This document shows positions 37,408 through 43,169 of a DNA stretch of 43,169 nucleotides, piece by piece (positions within the stretch are counted from its first letter, which is position 1; every line of letters starts with the position of its first letter). Source of the stretch: Chloroflexota bacterium (GTDB taxonomy: Bacteria > Chloroflexota > Anaerolineae > CG2-30-64-16); the NCBI GenBank assembly GCA_026389845.1, contig JAPLHB010000045.1, forward strand, positions 1-43,169, in the 5' to 3' direction. A model generated the notes under the pieces. That model did no database searches. It worked only from the letters and a program-made list of their open reading frames with translations, and was not told the origin of the DNA. The position numbers and the translations under genes were made by a program.

Positions 37408-38466
37408 ATGTGCGTTTTGCGATCTCTTGTGCGTCACGTGCTTGTGCGTAACGTGCCAGGCACTTCTCAAGTGCCTGGCACGTTACGTGTGACCTTCATT
37501 CTCACGCTGTTTCTGGCGATGGGCGCCTTGCCGGTCTCTGCACAGCATGGCTGCGACCCCGGCAACCTGATCCCCAACTGCAACCTCAACACCTTCTACG
37601 GCAGCCCGCCGCGCCAGGTCCCCACAGACTGGACGCCATTCGTGCTCGCCGGCGACCTGACCTTCATGCAGGACAAGGATACCTATTGGGGCGCGCCGAG
37701 CCTGCGCATGTGGTCGAACGGCGGGATTTTCGTCGCGGGGATCTGGACACAGGTGGGCGGGTTGACGCCCGGCGTGGCCTACAAGGCATCCATCGGTTGG
37801 GGCGCGCCCAACGCGCCGGACGCGTTTGGCCGGCGGCTGGGGATTGATCCGACCGGCGGCACCGACCCGAGCGCGGCGACCGTCGTGTGGGGGCCAATGC
37901 ACCGCGGGCCAGGCCGCATGCTCAACTATCCGCCACCCGATGTCAACGTTGACGTGAGCGCGGTCGCCCGGTCGTCCACCGTGACCGTCTTCGTCTACGT
38001 GGATCACAACTACTCGACCGGCGACAACTACATTTTCATTGACGCCGTCAGCCTGATCGTGGACCCCGTGCAGCCGGTCGCAACCCCAGTACCGCCGACC
38101 GAGACGCCTGCGCCGATCATCGTTCAGGCTGTGCCGACCCCGGCGCCCCCCTCGCCGACGCCCACGCCGACCGAGACCCTCACGCCGACCCCGACCGCGA
38201 CGCTGACCCCTTCCCCGACCGCCACGGCCACGCCGACGCCGACCGAGACCTTGACGCCGACCCCCACGCACACGCCATCTCCCACGCCCACCTCGACCCT
38301 GCCCCCGCGGCCGACGGCCACGCTCGCGGCCGGCAAGGGCAGCGCGCCTCGGGCCGTGGCGATCGCAAGCGACAGCGCGCCCTTGAGCCTGCTTTGGGGC
38401 GGTGTGGGCGCGCTGGGGGGAGCGGGTGTGCTGGGGGTGGTGGTTGTGGTTCTGCGGAAGCGATGA
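37408..38466 (+). CDS. Secreted, C-terminally anchored stalk protein
   Basis: 352 residues. ATG 37408 fits the leaderless promoter. The signal peptide has an unusually long n-region (VLVRNVPGTSQVPGTLRV), encoded by a 19-bp palindrome, followed by FILTLFLAMGALPVSA. The mature part (~50-210) resembles a jelly-roll carbohydrate-binding-like domain: GNLIPNCNLNTF, DWTPFVLAGD, IWTQVGGLTPGVAYKASIGW and NYIFIDAVSL. A Thr-Pro stalk (~225-310) leads to a C-terminal helix and RKR, so it is held in the membrane with the domain outside. Function unknown; sugar binding is inferred from fold pattern only. Confidence 0.82.
   Translation: MCVLRSLVRHVLVRNVPGTSQVPGTLRVTFILTLFLAMGALPVSAQHGCDPGNLIPNCNLNTFYGSPPRQVPTDWTPFVLAGDLTFMQDKDTYWGAPSLRMWSNGGIFVAGIWTQVGGLTPGVAYKASIGWGAPNAPDAFGRRLGIDPTGGTDPSAATVVWGPMHRGPGRMLNYPPPDVNVDVSAVARSSTVTVFVYVDHNYSTGDNYIFIDAVSLIVDPVQPVATPVPPTETPAPIIVQAVPTPAPPSPTPTPTETLTPTPTATLTPSPTATATPTPTETLTPTPTHTPSPTPTSTLPPRPTATLAAGKGSAPRAVAIASDSAPLSLLWGGVGALGGAGVLGVVVVVLRKR
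37447..37487. repeat. 19-bp palindrome of the ACGTGCCAGGCACTT family in a signal peptide
   Basis: CGTAACGTGCCAGGCACTT-CTC and its complement, a perfect stem of 19 bp, lie in the first codons of the gene at 37408. The core 15 bp equal the palindrome at 18173-18205. Confidence 0.93.
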
Positions 38467-38555
38467 GGTGCGTGCTGCGTGAGGCGTGATACGTGATGTT
38501 CATGCAGGTGGTCAGCCGGCAGATTAGCGTAAAACGCAAAACGAGAAACGAAAAG

Positions 38556-38588
38556 ACGTGCGGCGCACCCATCGGGTACGCCGCACGT
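38556..38588. terminator. Hairpin with 10-bp stem and inner 4-bp stem
   Basis: ACGTGCGGCG...CGCCGCACGT, with an inner ACCC-ATC-GGGT, forms one long stem-loop with a single mismatch. It lies between the convergent stalk-protein and UPF0175 genes; the ~90 nt before it hold degenerate GCGTGA and ACGAAA repeats. No T-run follows. Confidence 0.6.
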
Positions 38589-38662
38589 GCGCGTCTACGA
38601 GATTCTTCGGGTTTTCGTGACGATGAGAATAAGATGCCCGGCGTGACGTGCGCCGCGGAGTG

Positions 38663-38935
38663 TTATTGACGATGACTGGCGCGTCGGGCATTAGCGAAGT
38701 CCTCCTCTAACTCGTCAGGGGTTTCGCCAAAGGGGGAAAGCCCATACCGACCCAAGAGGAAAATGAAAGCTGAGCGCGGCGTATCTGCCAGCCTGGCTGC
38801 CAGGCCGGTGCTCAGTTTCCCGCTTTCGTAGAACTTGAGCGCCAGCAACAGGCGAGCTTCGTCCTCGAACTCTTCCGGTTCCTGCTGCAAGGCCCAGAGC
38901 ACATCGGACGGATATTCGATGGCTAGGGTTTGCAT
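38663..38935 (-). CDS. UPF0175-family protein, putative orphan antitoxin
   Basis: 90 residues. The UPF0175 pattern is clear: an N-terminal strand (MQTLAIEYPSDVL), then EFEDEARLLLALKFYESGKLSTGLAARLADTPRSAFIFLLGRYGL, a helix-turn-helix-like core. Members usually sit upstream of a PIN-type (DUF3368) toxin; no such gene lies downstream (38467-38662), so this is an orphan or the toxin has been lost. ATG 38935 has AAAGGT 7 nt upstream and fits the family start; an ATG at 38974 is also in frame. Confidence 0.82.
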   Translation of the reverse strand: MQTLAIEYPSDVLWALQQEPEEFEDEARLLLALKFYESGKLSTGLAARLADTPRSAFIFLLGRYGLSPFGETPDELEEDFANARRASHRQ

Positions 38936-38997
38936 GGGAATACCTTTTGACTGTCGGGCGATGTCACCTTTCATTTCCGGCAATCCCCTTTGCGCGG

Positions 38998-39025
38998 ATT
39001 ATACAGCAAAGCGATGGCACGTCAA
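38998..39025 (-). promoter_or_regulatory. Sigma-70 promoter of the UPF0175 gene
   Basis: On the minus strand TTGACG (39025-39020), a 16-nt spacer and TATAAT (39003-38998), starting transcription about 55 nt before the ATG. Confidence 0.65.
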
Positions 39026-39096
39026 CTCGGAGACTTGGAAATCGAGACTTGTGTGCGCGTTCAGTCGCTCATCGCGTTTGGGTTGCGAGTGTGTTT

Positions 39097-39744
39097 CTAT
39101 GGGCAGTTCTTGGCCTTGCGCCAACCGTTGGCGATGGCCTCCGCTTCGGTGCAGAACCAGCGTTCGCCATTCTGTGGAGAAATCTCGGTCTGCTCGTAGT
39201 ATTCACAGCCTGGAATGTGGTAGATGCGCTCTTTGGTGTCAAAACTGATGTTGCCCTTGATGACACAGCCGACGGATGTGTTAGCGGATGGAGGTGGGGG
39301 CGTAGGCAAAACGGAGGGCGACACGCTGGGAATGAGCAACTTCTGCCCCACGCTAATCAAGTTTGGATTGCTGATATGGTTCGCCTGGGCAATGACTATC
39401 ACGCTGACGCCGTATGCGGCGCTGATTTCTCCAAGCGTGTCACCAGGCTTCACCTCGTACCAGAAAACTTCACCGGATGCGCTATCTGGGCTATCCTGAT
39501 TAGCTTCACCGGCTTTGCTGCGCAAGTAATCCTGGTAAGCCGATTTATCCATTAGGTAATCCTGATACTCCTGCTCGAATCGAGCAATGTCAATTTCATC
39601 TATCGCGGCCAGGTCTATACATGTGCGCGTCTCTGGGTCATACCGATACTGCGGGTCATCGCCGCAATTAGGTTCACACGCAGCGAGGATAAGAGACAAG
39701 ACAAGAACGGCCACAGCTATTTGCAAGGGTGTACGGTGTGCCAC
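39097..39744 (-). CDS. LysM lipoprotein with a C-terminal Cys-rich (sunset/Ada-like) domain
   Basis: 215 residues from GTG 39744, chosen for GGGAG 7 nt upstream; ATG 39759 is an alternative. Lipobox LILAAC near residue 20. A helical stretch (ARFEQEYQDYLMDKSAYQ) precedes one LysM domain: YEVKPGDTLGEISAAYGVSVIVIAQANHISNPNLISVGQKLLIP. After a Pro linker the last ~55 residues (CVIKGNIS, IYHIPGCEYY, ERWFCTEAEAIANGWRKAKNC) match the small Cys/His domain found at the end of bacterial thermonucleases. LysM should hold it on peptidoglycan. The Cys domain's role is unknown. Confidence 0.85.
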   Translation of the reverse strand: MAHRTPLQIAVAVLVLSLILAACEPNCGDDPQYRYDPETRTCIDLAAIDEIDIARFEQEYQDYLMDKSAYQDYLRSKAGEANQDSPDSASGEVFWYEVKPGDTLGEISAAYGVSVIVIAQANHISNPNLISVGQKLLIPSVSPSVLPTPPPPSANTSVGCVIKGNISFDTKERIYHIPGCEYYEQTEISPQNGERWFCTEAEAIANGWRKAKNCP

Positions 39745-39863
39745 AATTACGTCTCCCATGTTTGAAAGTCGAAACAGAGATGCAAAAGTGCGGTTCATCG
39801 CACCATGTCCGCCATTGGAAGATTGGACAAAGCCGGTCGAATCCCGACTGGTGACCGGTATAT

Positions 39864-40421
39864 CTACGGCAACTCTCGAATCTGACTCGGCGCTGTGACT
39901 TCGATTTGCGGCACATCCCTGTATAACGTGATGTTGCCGGTAACGCAAATCGTTAGCCCGCGGTAGTGTTGCTCTGGTGACCAGGGGAACGCAGCACGGT
40001 GTTCACCCCAGATGATGACTGAGAGGCGCTGCGGGTCAGGATACACCACGCCGATGTCCAGATAGGTCGGCTGGCCCGTGGTGCTGGTAGCGTAGTTGGT
40101 CCGTACCACTGGCCCACAGACGCACTTGCCTTTTTGCCCGATGAAGTTACCAGCCGTGTTCCACGCGACGCAAGATGTCGGAATGCCCCCATCTTTGTTG
40201 AGTGTGGAAGTAGCTGTAGCTGTGGATGTGCGTGTGGGTGTGGTTGGTGATGGTCGTGGGGCAGTAGGTGTCACAACGACGGTGACGACGACCGTCTGCG
40301 GCACAATGACGGTTTCCTTCACTGGGGCGCAGGGGACTGGGGTACAGGTGGGCTGACCGCAGGCGACCAAGAGCCAGCCGATCAGGATAACGACGGGCAG
40401 GCTGCGGTGTCTGGCGTTCAT
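39864..40421 (-). CDS. Lipoprotein with OB-fold-like domain
   Basis: 185 residues from ATG 40421 (AAAGGAG 8 nt upstream). Lipobox LLVACGQ, a Val/Thr/Pro-rich linker, then a domain of ~105 residues: CVAWNTAGNFIGQKGKCVCGPVV, YLDIGVVYPDPQRLSVIIWG, FPWSPEQHYRGLTICVTGNITLYRDVPQIEVTAPSQI. This is the pattern of the nucleic-acid-binding OB folds that accompany thermonuclease-like extracellular proteins. It is co-directional with the LysM lipoprotein, whose C-terminal domain belongs to the same extracellular-nuclease setting, so the two may act together (inference). TATAAT (40488-40483, minus) may be its -10. Confidence 0.82.
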   Translation of the reverse strand: MNARHRSLPVVILIGWLLVACGQPTCTPVPCAPVKETVIVPQTVVVTVVVTPTAPRPSPTTPTRTSTATATSTLNKDGGIPTSCVAWNTAGNFIGQKGKCVCGPVVRTNYATSTTGQPTYLDIGVVYPDPQRLSVIIWGEHRAAFPWSPEQHYRGLTICVTGNITLYRDVPQIEVTAPSQIRELP

Positions 40422-40641
40422 GGGCTGCGCTCCTTTGCGGCGTGGTGGATGCAATACTAGCATATACGGTGCGGTCGGCATGATTATACCACGGTTTGGC
40501 CCTGGACGCGCGCATAACTTTACGGAAGTTCATGACGGCTTTGACGTATGACACCGAGGGGCAAGCAAGTTGCTACATGTGCCCTATCTGAAACAGTCAT
40601 AGTTGCCCAAACTCATGGGCGCGATTTGTGAAACTCCATGA

Positions 40642-40647
40642 TATAAT
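40642..40647 (+). promoter_or_regulatory. TATAAT -10 element before the propeller gene
   Basis: A perfect TATAAT 51 nt upstream of the GTG. No good -35 is seen at 16-18 nt. It is the only promoter-like signal in the 215-nt divergent gap, apart from the minus-strand TATAAT near 40485. Confidence 0.5.
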
Positions 40648-40697
40648 CAGATAGTCTGACTCGCCGTCCTCTGCCGTCCCCAAATAGGAGGTGCAAC

Positions 40698-42971
40698 GTG
40701 ATAGGTAAGTCTGTTGGGTGTCTTCTGCTGGCCCTGCTCGTGTTCGGTTGGCTGGGCGGACAAGCCGGCCTTGCTGCGCCGGCACCCACCGCAGCACCCC
40801 TTCCCATCGCGGGGGCGCCTCACTTCCTCTCAGGCAATTCCTGGGGAGCCAATGTCCGGGTGAACAACGATGCCGGTGGGGCCCATCAGGAGGACCCCTC
40901 CATTGCTGTAGACGCGAGTGGCAATGCCTATGCAGTGTGGGCGGACGGACGCAACAGCCAAAATGGTTCCGATATCTACTTCTCCTACCGGCCAGTTGGG
41001 GGAGCCTGGGGGGCTAACGCCAGGGTGAACAACGTTTCCAACTCAGCATACCGGCCGCGCATGGCCGTGGACGCGGGTGGCAATGCCTATGCAGTGTGGG
41101 AAGACGGGCGCAATAACCCTCCAGGCATCTACTTCTCCTATCGGCCGGCGGGGGGCGCCTGGGGGACCAACGTTAAGGTGAATGACAATGCTGGCGGGGT
41201 CAATCAGGGGTCTCCCTCCCTTGCCGTGGATGCCAGCGGCAACGCCTATGCAGTGTGGTGGGCGGACGGGGGCATCAGTGGGGACATCTACTTTTCCTAC
41301 CGGCCAGCAGGCGGCTCGTGGGGAGCCAATGTCAGGGTGAACGATGAAGCAAAGGGCACCTCGGCCCCCTCCATTGCCGTGGACGCAGGCGGCAACGCCT
41401 ATGCGGTGTGGACGGACAGGCGCAACAGCCGTGGGGACATCTACTTCTCATACCGGCCGGCAGGCGGCTCCTGGGGAGCCAATGTCAGGGTGAACGATGA
41501 AGCAAGCCCCACTTCATGTCTTCTCCCTTCTGTCGCCGTGAACGCGAGTGGCAACGCTTATGCGGTGTGGACGTATATGCGCGACTACAACTCTCTTGCC
41601 TCTGACATCTATTCCTCCTACCGGCCAACAGGGGGCGCTTGGGGGCGCAATATCCGGGTGAGCGATGATGATGGCGGGACGTACAAGAAGGCTCCTTCCA
41701 TCGCCCTGGACGCGGGCGGCAATGCCTATGCAGTGTGGGCGGACATGCGCAACAGCAACCAAGACATCTATTCCTCATACCGACCAGCAGGCGCCCCGTG
41801 GTGGGGTGCCAATTTCAGGGTGAACGATGATGACGGGGCCACTCAGGACTCCCCCTCCATTGCCGTGGATGCCAGCGGCAACGCCTACGCCGTGTGGATG
41901 GACTATCGCAACAGCAACTATGACATCTACTTTTCGGACACATCACCAAACGAGACGCCTACCAGCACCCCGACGACGACTGCAACGCCAAGTTTCACAC
42001 CATCTGCCACTGTCACGCCAACCAGTACGCCGAGTCTTGCCCCCACAGAGACACCTAGTCCAACATCAACACGGACGGCGACACCAACGGCGACACGCAC
42101 GATAATGCACCTTCGTTTTTTGCCCGTTGTGGTGCGAAGCGAACCGCCGACCCCCACGCCCACCGCGACGCGCACCAATACGCCGACAAACACACCAACA
42201 AGCACATCAACTCAGACACCTACTGCAACGGTCACCAACACGCCAACTAAGTCGCCAACAGCAACACGTACGGTTACGCCGTCGCCTAGCGCGACGCCCA
42301 CGCGAACACCAACGCGTAGCGTGACGCCTACAGCCACGCGCACACCGACGCGTACCGCAACTCCGAGCAACACCCCACCACCGCAACCCGCCGGCATCTA
42401 CGGGAGAGTCACCTACAACGGCGGCGCTGCATCAGGGATTCAACTCGTCCTCGAATTCTGGAATGGGACGACTTGGTCTACCAAGGCCCAAATCAACACC
42501 GGGGCAGATGGCTCTTATTTGTTTGGCTCAATCCCAAGCCTTGGGAGCGGACAGGTCTACGAGGTGGTGTATGGGCCAAATGCAAGTGATGACCGCTATT
42601 TGTACGTTTGGTCCGGCCCCCAAATCACCGCGTACACAAGCGGGACTCGGGTGCGCGGCGGCGATTTCGACATTGCCGATGTGAATCTCCTGGCTCCACC
42701 ATCTGGTAGCACGCTGCGCCTTCCCGTCACGTTCACCTGGCAGCGGAGAGGACTGGCAGGTGACTCGTATCGCTTGGGGCTTTTTGATCCAGCGGACCCC
42801 AACACCGGGTGGATTACTGAGGATCTCGCCGATGTAGGTAGCATCGCCATCAGCAGCCTACCTTCTGGCGCCAGCTATAATCACATCTATGGCTGGTACG
42901 TAGTTGTGTGCAACGGCTCGGAAAGCTGCGGGAGTTCGTATTATTATCACGCGATTACGTTCTCTCAGTGA
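40698..42971 (+). CDS. Secreted seven-repeat beta-propeller protein with Thr-Pro stalks
   Basis: 757 residues. GTG 40698 has AGGAGG 6 nt upstream. A signal peptide ([16 protein letters not shown]...LAAP) precedes seven repeats of ~52 residues (~48-415), each with [27 protein letters not shown] and [11 protein letters not shown], which fits a seven-bladed propeller. A Thr-Pro stalk, the motif RFLPVVVR (~475), a second Thr-Pro stalk, a carboxypeptidase-regulatory-like domain ([22 protein letters not shown]) and a final fibronectin-like domain ([22 protein letters not shown]) follow. Surface location is expected; ligand unknown. Confidence 0.87.
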   Translation: MIGKSVGCLLLALLVFGWLGGQAGLAAPAPTAAPLPIAGAPHFLSGNSWGANVRVNNDAGGAHQEDPSIAVDASGNAYAVWADGRNSQNGSDIYFSYRPVGGAWGANARVNNVSNSAYRPRMAVDAGGNAYAVWEDGRNNPPGIYFSYRPAGGAWGTNVKVNDNAGGVNQGSPSLAVDASGNAYAVWWADGGISGDIYFSYRPAGGSWGANVRVNDEAKGTSAPSIAVDAGGNAYAVWTDRRNSRGDIYFSYRPAGGSWGANVRVNDEASPTSCLLPSVAVNASGNAYAVWTYMRDYNSLASDIYSSYRPTGGAWGRNIRVSDDDGGTYKKAPSIALDAGGNAYAVWADMRNSNQDIYSSYRPAGAPWWGANFRVNDDDGATQDSPSIAVDASGNAYAVWMDYRNSNYDIYFSDTSPNETPTSTPTTTATPSFTPSATVTPTSTPSLAPTETPSPTSTRTATPTATRTIMHLRFLPVVVRSEPPTPTPTATRTNTPTNTPTSTSTQTPTATVTNTPTKSPTATRTVTPSPSATPTRTPTRSVTPTATRTPTRTATPSNTPPPQPAGIYGRVTYNGGAASGIQLVLEFWNGTTWSTKAQINTGADGSYLFGSIPSLGSGQVYEVVYGPNASDDRYLYVWSGPQITAYTSGTRVRGGDFDIADVNLLAPPSGSTLRLPVTFTWQRRGLAGDSYRLGLFDPADPNTGWITEDLADVGSIAISSLPSGASYNHIYGWYVVVCNGSESCGSSYYYHAITFSQ

Positions 42972-42984
42972 GGGCCGGCGTTGG

Positions 42985-43014
42985 CCGAGATGACATGGTC
43001 GGCCCATCTCGGCG
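42985..43014 (+). terminator. Hairpin after the propeller gene
   Basis: GCCGAGATG and CATCTCGGC form a 9-bp stem over a 12-nt loop, 14 nt after the stop. No T-run, so the strength is uncertain. Confidence 0.55.
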
Positions 43015-43118
43015 AAGCGGCGCTTTCGACTAATGTAATCCATTGAAAGGTTGCAAGGAACGGCGATGGCGGCTAGACTAGCCGGGTAGTCCAAACCAAA
43101 CTGCAGAAGGAGGTCGCC

Positions 43119-43169
43119 GTGTCCCTGCGATTCGTGCGCGAACTAACCGCCCCAGAACAGGCGGTTCTG
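43119..43169 (+). CDS. 5' end of a gene, possibly a transposase, cut by the window edge
   Basis: GTG 43119 with AGGAGG 5-6 nt upstream opens a frame of 17 codons to the window end: SLRFVRELTAPEQAVL. The (R)xLTxxE start resembles IS630-type transposases, but 17 residues cannot prove it. The 105 nt before it contain a GGCTAGACTAGCC palindrome that could belong to an insertion-sequence end. Confidence 0.4.
   Translation, partial: MSLRFVRELTAPEQAVL

Overview
This is a high-GC bacterial window that most resembles a Chloroflexota genome (Anaerolineae or Caldilineae-like). That placement is an inference from gene content and style: a cytochrome b6-like complex next to succinate dehydrogenase, many secreted Thr-Pro-Thr-rich stalk proteins ending in or containing a YLPLLLR-like heptapeptide, DUF433/DUF5615 and UPF0175 modules, and a heavy load of short dispersed palindromic repeats.

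Layout. 1-6.8 kb (+): a respiratory operon. It holds the end of a cytochrome b, a cytochrome b C-terminal/dihaem c fusion, then sdhC, sdhD, sdhA and sdhB. It is interrupted by a mazEF toxin-antitoxin pair (between sdhC and sdhD) and by a small protein plus HNH endonuclease (between sdhA and sdhB). 6.9-12.4 kb (-): envelope proteins, namely a PDZ protein, a DUF4349 lipoprotein and two paralogous SdrD-B-like stalk proteins. 12.4-16.1 kb (-): an ADP-forming acyl-CoA synthetase and a YfcC-type carrier. 16.5-21.9 kb (+): a dolichol-phosphate-mannose-synthase-like glycosyltransferase and a 1,498-residue YfhO-like/flippase fusion. 22-22.7 kb: a DUF433/DUF5615 pair. 22.8-28 kb (+): a tandem (double) phosphofructokinase, RecJ and a single-domain phosphofructokinase. 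28-29.5 kb: an AbrB-like protein, a small membrane protein and a NagD-like phosphatase in overlapping frames. 29.6-34.5 kb: an aldo/keto reductase (-), then a muropeptide-use group (dipeptide epimerase, M19 dipeptidase, frame-broken SH3-NlpC/P60) with a chromate-transporter-like gene. 34.5-35.3 kb: gene remnants. 35.3-37.4 kb: a TetR regulator with its operator, and a nucleoside-diphosphate-sugar epimerase-like protein. 37.4-43 kb: secreted and lipoprotein genes, an orphan UPF0175 gene and, at the very edge, what may be the start of a transposase.

The most unusual property is not a single gene. Short direct repeats of 7-8 nt, usually set out as two complementary arms, and perfect palindromes of 15-19 bp fill many intergenic gaps. 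The same families also sit inside reading frames: sdhD, the glycosyltransferase tail, eight places in the flippase fusion, the tandem phosphofructokinase stop codon, the dipeptidase and a signal peptide. In all of these the frame stays open. In one gene (NlpC/P60) an octamer tract coincides with a frame break, which makes it a candidate contingency locus or a recent decay.

Several promoters match the sigma-70 consensus closely with 17-nt spacers. Three of them place the predicted transcription start within about 0-3 nt of the ATG, suggesting leaderless mRNAs. I saw no rRNA, tRNA or CRISPR array. All names rest on motif recognition from the sequence; no database search was run.
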